From Nepenthes gracilis (taxonomy: Eukaryota; Streptophyta; Magnoliopsida; Caryophyllales; Nepenthaceae), in NCBI GenBank assembly GCA_033239525.1, contig BSYO01000033.1, forward strand, positions 2,595,501 through 2,659,500: 64,000 nucleotides of DNA, in the 5' to 3' direction. Within the stretch, counting starts at the first letter, position 1; every line of letters starts with the position of its first letter. The notes under the pieces are model-generated. The model made no database searches. It saw only the letters and a program-made list of their open reading frames with translations, and had not been told where the DNA came from. Position numbers and translations under genes: made by a program. This document shows, in pieces, positions 11,470 to 24,725 of the stretch.

Positions 11470-14400
11470 TTTTGTGTAGTAGCCATAATATATTTTGGGC
11501 ATTAAAAGTTCATATTGTTAAAGGTATATTTATTTCTAATATTTTTAATAAAGTACATAGTAATTATCGTCAAAGGTTATTTATATCCCATAAATTTGCA
11601 AACTATTTGTATTCACTGCCTAAGATTATAGATTATGTATTAATAGTATCTATACTTATAGGTACGTCTTTGATAATCGATATTGTATACCCTAGGTATA
11701 CAGTGGGAGTGCAAGAGTTTGAATTAGTGGTAGAATTGATTTTGTAAGGCTTGCAAAACTTTCATATAATTTTATGCATATATTGATTGGTATGTTATCA
11801 TTCTAGTGTGAATGGTTTCTATAATAAGATATATTTTTCGATTTTGAATTGTAAGTTCTTTTATTTTTAATGGAGTAAATAAAAAGAGTTGACCTAGGTG
11901 ATGCCTATTTTTCATACATGCCATTTAATGAAAGAAGGGTGTCAAATATACCTAACATATGTTATCACCATCGGAAGTCATAATGTGTCGGGAGAAGATA
12001 TTTCAGTGGTAAAGGGGTTGAGAATGTATTTTCGAAAGATCTATTCGATTTGCCACCAAATTGAAAGATTGAATTTGAAATATAAGTAATACCTTGATTT
12101 GCGCCAATTTCTAAAATACTATACTGGATAGTACTTTTAGAATTAAAAGAGTTAAAAAAGTAATTGTAAAAGCTTTTAAAAAATGGCTTTATTCAACTAC
12201 GTGTGTCACATTGGGATGAATTAGTTTTTTAATAAAAAGAATGATGGGTCTATAAAGTCGTGAATAGATTATCGGGAGTTGAATAATATAATTGTCAATA
12301 ATAAATATCACTTATCAAGAATAGATAATTTATTTAATTAGTTGTAAGGGCTCAAAGTGTTCTTGAAGATTGACTTTCGATCGTGATACCATCAACTAAG
12401 AATTAAAGAGTATATAGCGAATACAACTTTTTAAATAAGATATAGGCATTATTACATATTCCTATTAATACTTTTTGGGTTAACTAAAATCCTTATAACA
12501 GTTATAGATTTAATAAATCAGGTATTTTAATTATATTTGGATTAATTTATGATGATTTTTATTCACGGTATATTGATATGTTGAGAAACTTAATAACTTA
12601 AAATTTATTTAATAATCGCTTTGTAAACACCTAAGAAAAGAAGATTATATGCCAGGTTGAATAAGTATGAGCTTTGACTCTAGAAAGTGACTTTCCTAAG
12701 CTATTTAATTTCTAATAAAGTATTTTAATTTGTCCAAAAAAGATTAAAAAGTTCAAAAGTTGGGGTTGATTAGACAATGCATCACAAGGTTGAAATTTTT
12801 TGGGTTGGCCAAATGCTATAAAAGATTTGCAAAAAATTTCTAAAAGATTATAATGCCACTAATCTTCCTCACACAAAAAGAAGGTGGTGCATTATTGGGA
12901 TGAGGATTATAAAAGAAGTTTTTGGAAATATAAGACCATGATAATTGCCCTGATTTTAGCTGGTATGAAAGGATCCAAAGGTTACTTGATCTACTTTAAT
13001 GCATAAAAGAATTGGTTTTGTTGTGAGTTGATGTAGTATGAAAAAGTAATCACCTATAGATAGAAGTAGTCAATACTTATAAGAAAAACTATCATACCAA
13101 TGATTTGAGTTAGCGATAATCATTTTTTGGTTTGAAATTTTAAAAATAATATTTATATGGGGAGAAATTTTTATATACTCTGACTATAAAACTTAAAGTA
13201 TTTATTCTATTAAAAAGAATTAAAAAGAGACAAAGAAATGGATAGATTTAATAAAAGATTTTAATTACAAGTTTCAATATCAATAGAAAAAGATCAATAT
13301 AGTAGCAAAAGTTGTGAGCCGTAAGTTAGTGAATTCAATGGCTTATTTGAATATTCAAGAAATAGAAAAACTTGATAGTGTAAAAGAGTACAACATTAGA
13401 AGATATTTTCAATGTACATGTATGATTTGTTTATATTTTTTGGTACAACCTAAAATTTTTTAAAGAATCAAGAGAATGTAAATATATGACTTAATTTCTT
13501 GGATATGAACGAAGATTTGAATACAAAATTGAATGTTGATTTTAAGATAGAGTTTTAAGATTTTGGTTGAAATATGTAAGCCTATCTTCAAAGAGCTGAA
13601 TGAAAAATTTTAAAAGAAGCACATTAATCGAAGTACAAGATTTATTGATTATTAAACAAAATGTATTAAGATCTTAAAATGATGTTTTAATAGAGAAACA
13701 TAAAGAGGGAGATTGAGAATCATGTAAGAAGGTGTATGATTTGTTGATTGGTAAAAGCCAAACATTAGAAACTGCCATATTTTTTGCAACTAATATTGAC
13801 CTCTTGTTGTAAATAAGAGTATATTACGATAGATTTTGTGATGAGTTTGTCAAGAATATTCAAAAAACATGACATTATATGAGTAATTATTGAATGATTA
13901 ATGAAATCGGCTTATTTTATTGCCATTAATATGATACTTTTAAGTGGCTGTTTTGAAAAAAACTATACATATATAAAATAGTTTGACTTTATAGTTCTAA
14001 CTTCAAATATATTTGACCAAGATTTAAAATTTGTGTCTAAATTTTGGGAGAGTTGACATTAAAAATTGGGTTGAATTTGAAGGTCAACACAATATATCAT
14101 CCATAAACCAATGGGTAATAGTAGTAGATGATTCATATTTTTAAGTATATTTTGAAAGTGTTAGTTTTGGAGATGAAGCAAAATTGGAACAATTACTTGT
14201 TATGAGCCAAGCTTGACTATGATAACAATTATCAAGAAAGTATCGATACGACATATTTTGAATGATTATTTGAAAGAAGACATTATTTTTCAATTAATTA
14301 GAAATAAATTATAGATTAGATAATTTTGGAATTGGAGGTGATCCAAAAGACATCAAATGAAATCCCATTGAACTAGGATTAGTTTCAAGTTGTTTAGAAT

Positions 14401-14912
14401 TGACAAAAGAGTCATGGGAATCGTAAGAGGATCAAATTGAGTTTTTAAGTTAGAAATTATGTATTTTTGTATATATTTGTATGAAAAGAAGTCTCTCAAT
14501 TTAAATTAAAAGCAAAATTGGAGTCGTAATTTAATTACTTGTGTAAAAGTTTTGAAAGAATCAGAGAAGTAGCTTATAAATTAGCCTTACTTTAAGTTTG
14601 AGAGATGTTCATAATACTTTCTGTCTCAATACTTCAGAATTATGCTTATGGCCCTTCTCATGTCGTTGAATATGAACCGTTGAGAATCAATAAGGACTTG
14701 ACATATGTAGGAGAAACTATTTAAATTTTAGGATGATGAGATCAATTATTTGTCACTAAAATTATTCCTTTGGTTAATATATTATAGAAAAATTATTCTT
14801 ATAAGGAGGCTCCACAGGAGCAAGAAAGCAAAATTCAGGAAAAGTATCTTCATTTATTTCTTCATCGAGATACGTAAATTTTAATAAAAAAATTTTATAA
14901 GAAGAGGAGAAA
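11470..14912 (+). pseudogene. Degenerate Ty3/gypsy chromovirus pol (Tekay/Del-like)
   Basis: Conceptual translation across frames shows the order of a plant chromovirus pol. Retropepsin-like region at about 11560-11850 (FISHKFANYL, then a decayed 'ILGMDW' strand). The linker before RT at 11900-12090. Reverse transcriptase from about 12090, with the DYRELN core at 12267-12284. RNase H remnants at about 13000-13350. Integrase at about 13650-14280, with a 'YHP-TNG' remnant near 14090-14115. Finally the C-terminal tail PSHVVEYEPLRINKDLTY at about 14653-14706, then chromodomain-like sequence. Every frame is broken by stops and indels, many of them explained by C-to-T or G-to-A change at CAA, CGA or TGG codons, as expected of methylated old retroelements. 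No frame exceeds about 90 codons. gag and the 5' LTR are not detectable. The element is dead; the lineage call rests on the C-terminal tail and the LTR ending. Confidence 0.8.
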
Positions 14913-16560
14913 TCTAAGCCCCAAATCTTAATATTTGTATAATGGTGCTAATTTTAAATAAATTAATAAATTATCAAAATTAATTGTGAGTTTATCTTAA
15001 AAATTAATTATTGGATTATAGTAGTGCAGGTTAAAATGGTATTGATGTACACCTAAGTTATAAATGAACGCATTTTAGATAAATACACGATACTTAAAGT
15101 GTGTATAAGAGATACATAAGTGTTTTTAGACTAGAATAGTGGTGAGCGCAATACATTGGTAAAGTGTTCCCATGCAAGCTTAAAGAAACATTTGCATATG
15201 ACTCGAGCCTGACTAACTCATATGTATTAGTTTGTTATATAATAATATTTTAATTGAATTTTATTTATTTTGTTGATTTTTTAGGAAAAGTGGGAGAAGA
15301 AGAAGAGGAAAGAAGAGAGAAGAATGATAAAGTGAAATTCAAGTAAATCTATGTTAATCTTTGATAATTTTAAAATGAAGAAAAATATATCTAAACCAAT
15401 TTATTTATTCATCTTTAATTTTTAAAATTTTTGAGTATTTTTTATTCAAATATTTTTACATGTAATGTTTATTTTATTTAATTATATATTGCATGCATGT
15501 TAATTTTATTCTCATTTTATGATATTTTTAAAAACTTATATATTAAAATTATACATGTCATATTAAAATTTTAAATTTTTTATACACTTGTTCTTGTATG
15601 TTTTTTTATTTTTGAGTAATTTGATAAAATCTCTACTTTAATTTTAATAAAAATAATTTATTTTTTAAATTTGGAAAGAAAATTGCATACTTATATTTCA
15701 GTGTTGAATTTTTAGTTTTAATTAAATAATGATCATTAAAAAATTAATAAAATATATTTTAATATGTCATTATATATTATTTGTAAATTAAATGTCAAAC
15801 TACCATCCATGCATCAAAAATTACATTTGACACCAATTTTAGAAAATAATATATAGTCTACCCATTTATGAGTATTGAATACTGGCTAATGACTTTGAGA
15901 TATATAAAGATAATTATAACTTAAATTTTAATATTCAACGATTATTGATATATCATCACCGATTATTAATTCTTGCACGTTTGAACAATTTTCTCATGTT
16001 TTGCGTTTTTATATATTTATACGATTTTTAGATATTTTATATTTATATATTTGTACACGATTTTCACCTTCTTTGCCTCCTTTTCGATATTATCATCATT
16101 TTGATTTTTGATCACAAATATTGTCATATTTATACTTATTTATTATATCATCATATATAAATTATACATACTTTATTGAATATTAGGTTTGTTCTTGCCT
16201 TATTGTACTCATACTACTTTTACTCTTGCCTTTTGATGTATTATTTCGATTAGAATTGCCATTTAGATATAATGTTGGTTATGAAATTTATTACTCTAAT
16301 TTTAAAATTGATATACTTTTTCTTATTTATGCTCAAAGTGATTAATAGATGAGTTATTAGAGTCACTTTTGAATATGACTTTTTAGGCACCATACTTTTA
16401 TTTTTTATATTATTATACAGTTCAATTGTATTTATTGTAAAATCCTATTTTGGGCATTTAGATTGAATTTATGTCAACGCTTAAATATTTAATTATAGGT
16501 TTTAAATTAAGGTCATATTTTAATAGATTTAATTATGAATTTTTGGTCGAGGACGTGATC
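14913..16560 (+). repeat. 3' LTR of the decayed chromovirus
   Basis: Directly after the pol C-terminus comes a purine-rich tract (AAGAAGAGGAGAAA, about 14899-14912), the expected polypurine tract. It is followed by a sequence resembling the TGTAAGACCC-type start of Tekay/Del LTRs (here TCTAAGCCCC). The region ends at about 16560 with GGTCGAGGACGTGA, matching the GGTCGGGGACGTGACA-type LTR end. About 1.65 kb. Both boundaries are eroded, and no target duplication can be tested because the 5' LTR is missing. Confidence 0.55.
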
Positions 16561-19500
16561 TCTTATTATATATGATTGTGATGAACTACCAACGCAGGTG
16601 CGCTTTTTATGCGTGCATAAAATGTGATCATTCTATATAATATATACCCATATGTGCACAAGGCAAGCATAATGCTTGATCGTTCTACTTCAATTACGCA
16701 CATACTTTTTTCAGGCATTCACCATACACTGATATCTTGACAATAGAAATCCTTCGCTCAAGCAAAAATTCCCATGAACTTTTCTTCTTGCACCAAAGTT
16801 GAAAATCAATATATTAAGTGTAAGACTAACAATAAAGTAATCTAAAATTCAACAAAATAAAATTTTTATAAGAAATAAATATTCCGCCGGCTTATAAAAA
16901 AAAAGCAAAAAGTAAAAAAAAAATATTCAAGCAAATTAGCTAGTATATCCGAGAAGATGTATGTTGGGGTGAAATAAAATACAATATAATTATCACCCAA
17001 CATCTCCTTCAAACTCATAGGGCTGTGAAAAGGTAGTAATACATTTTGGCTTCGATTCTTCTTGCTGTTAAACTTTGACACTCAAGAGTTTAATAAACAA
17101 TGCATGAACATGCAGTTAAGAATAATTAAACGCGCTTTTGGAAGAAGTATGCTTTGTTAGTTTAAAAGCGTTGGGAATTTTTCAGCACAAATGAATATAT
17201 CATTTAACATTGTATCTTTTAGTAAATATGCAAATGTTTAATTCAAACAATTCACAGGAAAAATAATAATTTCAATTGAAATACAAAACCAAAAATGAGG
17301 TTCATTTTTAAGGTGAGGAGTACAAATGGCATCTAAAGTACATTTGATTCCCAACTTTTAATATATATATATATAATGAAGGTATAAGGTATCAAGTATA
17401 TATATATATATATTCTTGATACCTTATACCTTCATTTAATGTCCAATGCTCCTAGTTCATGTTACAGTACTCTTGGTTGGGCAAGGTTCTTTTCTTCATA
17501 AGAGGGTTGCTTCTTTTAAAGAGAAGTAGTCCAACTTTTCATTCTCACCCATTAGATTAAAAAAATAAACGGGTCAGATTTAGTATTTACAAAGTTTATA
17601 AATATTGTTTTTATATTTTTTTAAATTGAGTTAAATATTTAAATTATGTTACTATTTAAAAAACAAAAAAATATGTTTATTTTTTATTTTAAAATTATCT
17701 CTATTAAAATTTTATTTAATAATAAATTTAGGAGGAATAGGCATTTTCCTTTTTTTTCCCCTCTAGGGATGAAAAAGATCAAAGGGCATCGAATTAATAT
17801 ATTAATAAAAGCTTCTAGGACATACAAGAGGCATAATACTGTCGGCAAAAGTTACCTAAACTTAAGATGCAGAATTTAAAAGAAAAAATATGAAAATAAC
17901 AACTCTATTTTAAAAGAAATTAATTTAACGTAATGTGTATTAAGATAGAATGCTTTTCAAATTAGTCTCCCATAATATTGAATAAGATAATAATAAAATA
18001 ATTTTTAAATTTTAAAAAAGATAAAGCTTTATTTTAATAAATTATTTATTTTCTGATATAATTAATTGTGTAAAAAAAATTATTATTTCGTGATTCATGA
18101 CAAAGATGCCATACCAAGATTAAAAGTCGTGCAATTCAAGTAATTATGCTTTAATTAAATTCCATCAAATGAATTTGTGACTTCGGCTTTGTGTTAGAAT
18201 ATTTCTTGGATTTTGTATTCTTTGAATCGTAGGATTTTGTCTTAAGGCCTCAACTTGTTCCTCTACAAAACCACCTGTAATAGAGTAGGTCCCTCCTCCC
18301 TTGGGTTGCGACGTGTACTCCTTAAAATGCTAATATTAATCGTTGGATTAATATTAATTACACGATTAATATTTAATATTTTTAAATAATATAATATATA
18401 AGTATTTTTATCAAAATTTTTAATAAAATATCATTTATATGATAAAAATAATAATAATTTTGTTTATATTTTTTAAGATTTATTTTTACACATTAGATCT
18501 TAATCCAGTGAATAATATTAGAAAAAATTGGGTTCTTCTCTCTCTCTATATATATATATATCTTCACTGAAAAATTTTTATGGTTTTATTGGAAAACATT
18601 ATTTAAAATATAATTTTTGCTTATAATATTTTGAGATGTTTAACATATACGGAAAAAATAAATAAATTATCACATAAATTAATGAATAGCATTAGATTTC
18701 CGGTCATTGATTATCGTTGATGACATTTGCAGTAGTGGCATTTTTTTAAACTATTGGTGATATTTTACAAATGAAGTAATATTCAAGGCAATTGATTGAT
18801 TATCGATGAAGTAGTATATTTTTGATTGAAGGTAGGATCAGAAGTAATGCCTTTTCGGGATTGTCATAGGGGCTGTATTAAATGAATATAATATATAAAT
18901 ATTTTTTAATATTTTTTAAATAAATTATTAGATGTATTTAAATATTAGTATGGTAAAAAAATAACATAAAAATATATATTTTTATATATTTGAAATATTT
19001 TTTAATATTAATTTATATTTACTGAATCTCAATCTAATAGGTAGATAGAAATGATAGAAGCTGCGATGCCGAACCACGCTGCAACCCCCTGTTCTCGTTT
19101 GGAGATTGATTGCAGGGTCAAGGAATTGACGACTAGCAATCGCATTAGCACGTCACCATTTGCCGACCAGCTTCGGTTGTTTGTGGCATTTCCGATCGGC
19201 GACTAGTGGCGATAGTTCAAAGCGCCATCGACTGTCCAAGGCATTGTTGACGTGGGACTGACATCGGCGTCATAGATATCACGAGCTGATATTTTATTTT
19301 TGATGATTTAATTTTTTATATTGGTCAAATATTAAAAAAAGTGAAAAAATTTCATCCATTATAAAACAAGGAAAATAAAAAAATACTATTAGAAAATAAT
19401 TAATAAATATTAACCTTTTGGATTGTATTTTTTTTTTAGGTAGTATTTTATTTTTTTGTCATATTAGGGATGATAGTGTATATTTTATTTTAGGCATGTG

Positions 19501-21743
19501 TTTTTTACCGTTGTATACACGTATGTATTTCGCGTGTATAAATACACGTCCTTCCACTGTTTGTAATCATTCCATTTTGCAGTGAAATGAAAGGTGCATT
19601 CATTGCGCTCAGTTTTCATCTGTTCCAATGCTCCGTTCCTTTTTCGATGAAGGAAATCTGATTCCTTCCTGAGGGCTCTTCGTCGCCTCCCTCATCTTTG
19701 TCTTCCTTCTGTTCTTCGATTCGGTTTTCGTTTCTTAAAAATACATTTTTCAATAAATTATATCTTTTTGACAAACAGAAAAAGCATTGGCTTTTATAAA
19801 AGATTTGAGTTAGGGGTTCAGTGAGTACTCTTGGCACTCAAACTTGACCTAACATTTTAAATTCATAGTCCAATCCCAACGTATAATGTTTGAATTGCAT
19901 ATTGGGTTATGCCTAAATCCAAATGCAATCCAAATTAATTACTTTTTTTCTTCTGAGGAAAATTTTGAGAACTTTACAAATTTGGTTCATAATTAGTTAA
20001 AGTTAGACTCAATTTATAATTCATTAAATAATCTTAATTTTTCTTATAAATAATCTTAAAGAATACTTTAGACTGTAAAATAAGAACGTAAATGTTCTCT
20101 ATTGGAGACCCTGTGCCTGGTGGAAACTAAATCTTTCTGAGTTCTTGCAATCATTAAGTAACTCAATAATCAATAATCATTTAGAAAATAAAATTGAAAA
20201 AATAATAGTATTAGGAGATATTTTTGTAGTCTCTATTAAAATATTTTTAATAATATAATATTTTATCTATTTATTTATATAAATAAATTATTATAAAAAT
20301 AAATAAATAAATATTATGTTATCCTAAAATAATATAAAGAAATCAGTAAGTGTACTCAAAATATTATAAAGGCAAGGTGGAGGTTGCTTGACGGAAGAGA
20401 TGATTGTGCGAGGTAGGGGTAGGCGAAGCTGGTGCTGTGCTAAAATAGGAGAGCCGTTGAAATTGAAGGGAGCTAAGAGGAAATAAAATGCTAAAAAATA
20501 ATTAAAAATTAAAAAAAAAAAAAAAAGGATCGTACCTAATCGAGATAAATTCTAAATCTCGAATTTTTTACAGCCCAAAATTTCGTCAAATAAATAAAAC
20601 TCTATCAATCATAATTAAATCGTGTCAAATTATGTTGAATTAGTGTTTCATTGATATTTTCAAAGGGCCGTGTACTTTGTTGCAGATATTTAGAAACTCC
20701 AATATCATTTCGAAGACCTAGTCAAGCTGCTGTCACATTAAACCATACGTTATATCTACATCATATATAATTACCGGTCTTGTCCTTGGTAGTCTCTCAA
20801 GAATGGGCCTACCGTCTATAAATGTGAATTATTATGCAAATAATTTATCAATTTTAAAAAATAATTGGTACAGCTAAGAAGTAAATAGGCTAGTTATTAA
20901 AAAACAGAAAATAAAAAATTGATCAAATAAGAACATTATATACAGGATTATATGGTAGAAACAGATAAATTTTAAATGGCTAGTCAAGAAAATTACTTTC
21001 TTATAGCAGACAAATTATCAAATAACAAAATAAAAATAAATATAAGTTATCTGATAATCATATTTAAACTTATTATAAGTGAGAAAAATTACTGAACCAC
21101 CATTACAGTTGGCTTAGTGCACCTATGAATAATAGCCCATCTACACAGGTTGAGCAATTGCATTCTCAACAACAAAAAGTCACAAGCTTATGATCAACAC
21201 GGTCATCATTTTAACCATAGTTCTTTGATGTTGAGCATCTCTGACGTTTATGCTCTTTATTGTCAAGAGCTTATCCTCTAAGTAATAAGCTCTCTAAGAA
21301 AAATATTCAAAGGTAGGAGTAAGTCTTCAAGAAGCCTTCTCATTCTCATTGCTTTTGCTTACCAACTAATTTAATTAGTATTATTTTAATTTGAACATCA
21401 GAGAATAAATTAAAAAAATAATTTCATTTCTTTGATTTTTTTATTTTAATTTATGACGTATAAGATTTAGGCTATCAAAATTCACTAATGCAGACTCAAG
21501 ATCTCTTAAAATGATTTTAGACTTATGGTACGCATCTACCAAGAGATTAGCTCCTATACTACTGACCTAGTTGACTTAATGAAATGAACTAGGAATATTA
21601 ATTTTTTAAAATATTTAATTTTAGAAAATGCTTATTACCTCATTGGTTGAAAACTTATATGAAAATAATTATTCTGTGGAATTATTTATTATCAACTCAT
21701 GAAAAAACTAATTTCATAAAAGGATGGATTTATTTAGAAAATA
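16561..21743. other. AT-rich intergenic stretch
   Basis: No gene recognised over 5.2 kb. Contains the hairpin at 17375-17436 and TA and CT microsatellites near 18535-18560. It also has a GC-richer patch at about 19050-19290 and a TATA-like palindromic motif (GTGTATAAATACACG, 19533-19547) followed by GC-richer sequence that could be a fragment of an LTR promoter. The 73-codon minus frame at 19616-19837 is low-complexity and not convincing. Confidence 0.5.
17375..17436. repeat. Perfect inverted repeat (hairpin), 22-bp arms
   Basis: Arms 17375-17396 and 17415-17436 are exact reverse complements (arm begins AATGAAGGTATAAGG) and enclose an 18-nt TA-rich loop. An AT microsatellite also precedes the left arm. 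It could be the core of a small foldback element, a cruciform-forming site or a small-RNA hairpin. Nothing in the flanks decides between these. Confidence 0.8.
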
Positions 21744-21748
21744 CTTAT

Positions 21749-22737
21749 TGTTAGAGACATTTGTCTTATTGGCATATTCCGTGACCATATGTATTTTTTA
21801 TTGATGTCGGGTTGTGAGTTGTCGATTTAAAATTCATTAAAATTCATTCGGGCCGCCCTCCACGCGCTCGGGCCCGTCCAAGGACCGCCCGCTCGCTTCA
21901 TGCTCGACGCCCGCTCGAGCCGATAATCCAGAACGGGGGCCGCTCGATACTCGCCCTCCACCCGCTCGAGCCGATAATCCAGAACTACGGCCGCTCGCCG
22001 CGCGCTCGAGCCCCGCTCGCCGCGCGGCCCAACGGGCAGATTTTTTGAACGCGTTTTGGCTCCAATATAAATATGGGACTTATATTTTTGAACCCTAAGG
22101 AATTCTGCAGACTTGATGGGCGTGCCTCTTTGAGAAGAAAACCCTCTCATGCTTCAAGATTATTGTTTCTTCTCTTGAGAAAACTAATCTCTACAACATT
22201 GCTCTACAAGTTCTAAATAGTTTTCTCACCTACCTTCTTTAGCCATTGAAAGTTTGCCTTCTACCATTGTTGAAGACTTTGGTTCGTGAAGAAGGAGACT
22301 CGTTCGTGATTGGCAATTCAAGTGGTTCGAGGGAAGATTGGCTTGAAGACCTAAGGTGTCCGGTTCAGATTGCGGGCAAATCCAAGGAGTTCCTTGGTAG
22401 GGATCACGTGTCGGGAGTAAGTCGGCTAGGTTAGCGCGTCGTTACCACCCGGGCTGTAAGTTGATTTTCATAGTGCATTGCTTCCCTGGCCGTTGAAGCC
22501 CGGAGTGTTTTTCTCGATACCGTGGGTATCGAGTTTTCACTTCGTCACCAAAAATCGGGTCTTTATTATTGTTGCTCATTATTATATACATATTGTGCAT
22601 GCTTATTAGTTGCTTATACATCTAGAGTTAAATATCCTTTACGTGTATCGGATATTTAATTTAATTGATTTATTTTATTGCTTCCGCTATACTTGTAACG
22701 GGGTCGAAACACGTGAGCACCGAAACGTGCTTTTTCA
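21749..22737 (+). repeat. 5' LTR of the Sirevirus-like element
   Basis: 989 bp, TG...CA ends. A very CpG-rich block at 21838-22030 holds repeated CGCTCGAG and CCGATAATCC motifs. It is followed by CCAAT (22062) and a TATA box TATAAATAT (22066-22074), which mark U3 and the start of R. Long stretches are nearly identical to the 3' LTR (25140-26171); differences cluster in the CpG-rich block and near the 3' end. Confidence 0.9.
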
Positions 22738-22739
22738 AT

Positions 22740-22751
22740 TGGTATCAGAGA
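22740..22751 (+). promoter_or_regulatory. Primer-binding site (initiator Met tRNA)
   Basis: TGGTATCAGAGA lies two bases after the 5' LTR and matches the canonical plant PBS TGGTATCAGAGC, complementary to the 3' end of initiator-Met tRNA, except at the last base. It is the minus-strand primer site for reverse transcription. Confidence 0.9.
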
Positions 22752-22779
22752 CTCACCCCGATCCACGACCCCGATCTAG

Positions 22780-24553
22780 ATGTATACTAGTGGATCGCTC
22801 TCCGTTCCTCCCTTCTTTGATGGGAGTAACTATACTTATTGGAAGGTCCGGATGAGAGCCTTCCTTAAATCAATGGATGAGCGTGTATGGGCGAGTACCC
22901 AAATTGGGTGGACTCCACCTAAAAGTGGTGATGAGCTAAAAGCTCTTTCTTTGTGGTCAAAAGAAGAACTTGATGCTTGCAACTGGAATAGTAAGGGTTA
23001 CATGCTATTTTTATGGTGTATCTCCGGATGAGTTTAAACGAATCTCAATGTGTGAGATTTCTAAAGATGCATGGGATATTTTAGAAACCACTCATGAAGG
23101 AACGAAACTAGTGAAAAATTCAAAACTACAAATGCTCACCACTAGATTCGAAGAACTAAAAATGCAAGATGATGAAACCTTTGATGAGTTCTATGCAAAA
23201 TTAAATGACATTGTGAACTCCACATTTAATTTAGGGGAACGAATTCCAGAGAATAAAATTGTTAGAAAAGTTCTTAGGTCTCTTCCTGAACGATTTAGAC
23301 CTAAGGTCACGGTTATCGAAGAAAGCAAAGACCTTGATAAAATGAAGATTGAAGAACTTGTAGGATCACTACAAACGTATGAGCTCACATTGCCTCAATC
23401 AAAGAAACAAAAATCAATTGCCTTAAAATCTAGTAGGGAAGAGCGAAATCGGGACTCCGATGAAGAATCATGTAGCGATGATGATTTTGCATTATTTGTT
23501 AAGAATTTTAAAAAATTCTTAAAGAAAAAGAACTCTTCGTCAGAAAAACAAGATGTGGACTTAAAACGATCACATAAATTTGAGAAAAAAGACCGATGTG
23601 AGTATAAGGACTCCAAATCAAAATCTTCCCAAGGAGTCCAATGCCATGAGTGTAAAGGTTTTGGCCACTATCGGGCTGAATGCCCAAACTTTAAACGCCA
23701 ACAAGGTCAAGCCTTTAAAGCTAATGTGACCCTAAGCGATGACGAAGAAGAAGAGGGTGAAAATTGTTCTGAAAATGGCCCTGTCAAATACATGGCCTTC
23801 ATGACCTCCGTGTGTGAAAATTCTGTAGATAATATTAGTCAACTCGATGACTCGAGGCCGAGTCGAAGCTGAAATTGATGGCCTTCAAGAGGCTTATGAT
23901 AAATTATTTGGGAATGCTTGAAAGTTAAGAAATTAAATAGAACCCTAAATAATAGGATCATTGATTTGGAAAAAGAAAAAATATCTCTACAATCCAAGGT
24001 TGATACTGAACGCCAAGAAATTGAGAATTTGAAAATCTCATCTTCTAAACAAATCACGACCTTGGAATCTGAACTGGAGGCCACAAGAAAAGATTTAAAA
24101 CAATTCTTAAATGGGTCAGCTAAACTTGATCATATGCTTGGGTTGGGTAAAAGTGGAGAAAATAAACATGGGTTAGGATATGATGAAAATATGTTCCGAA
24201 ATGTCGTGAAACCCAAAACAATCTTTATTCCCTCCAAGAAAATGCCACACCAACACATTAACACATCAAAATTCACTAAGCAACCAGCTCGACGTGTGGC
24301 TTCTCAATTTGACTCAACTCATGTGCGAAATTTACCTAATCAAAAATTGGTAAACAAATCATCAAAATCGGTCAAGTCCTCTATCAACATAAATCAAAGA
24401 TTTAAGGACCGTTCCACCGTTCCTAAATTTATTCCTACTTGTCATGCGTGTGGAAAAGTTGGCCACATTCGTCCTCAATGCTACACTATAAATCATTGGT
24501 ACAACCAACGAAAAGGGCTAAACATGAATCAACTTGTTGATCACATTTCATGA
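22780..24553 (+). pseudogene. gag: Copia gag with two zinc knuckles, frameshifted
   Basis: Structural (capsid/nucleocapsid) protein of the element. Translation begins at ATG 22780 (MYTSGSLSVPPFFDGSNYTYW), a start typical of plant Copia gag (UBN2-like domain). The frame shifts near 22990-23025, where the conserved frame passes to the one open through 23869. It shifts again near 23850 and back near 23912, so gag is cut by three indels. Two CX2CX4HX4C zinc knuckles are encoded, CHECKGFGHYRAEC at 23642-23683 and CHACGKVGHIRPQC at 24440-24481. An acidic DDEEEEGE patch and a coiled-coil-like Lys/Glu-rich stretch lie between them. The frame stops at 24551-24553; no pol follows. As it stands it cannot make full-length gag. 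Confidence 0.85.
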
Positions 24554-24648
24554 TTCAATGAACAAGTTAAAATATTGAATCAAAAAGTAGCATCGGGAGA
24601 CAAGTTTGGGTTAAGAAGAGTGAGCTAAATTACCCCTTGGCTATTCGT

Positions 24649-24725
24649 GACAAAAAGGGGGAGATTTGATCTCTTTGATAGGGGGTGTTTGATAGGGGGA
24701 GATTAGGGGGGGAGATTAGGGGTGC
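24649..24725 (+). repeat. Cluster of polypurine-tract-like motifs
   Basis: AAAAAGGGGGAGATTTG is followed within 75 bp by several further GGGGGAGATT/GGGGG copies, with two more GGGGGAGT motifs near 24788 and 24825. Multiple polypurine copies upstream of the 3' LTR are a known feature of Sireviruses. The first copy probably marks the former end of pol. Confidence 0.7.

Noticed and set aside
19533..19560. TATA-like palindrome GTGTATAAATACACG as a gene promoter
   Set aside because: No gene follows. It may be an LTR promoter fragment, but no LTR ends or target duplication could be found.
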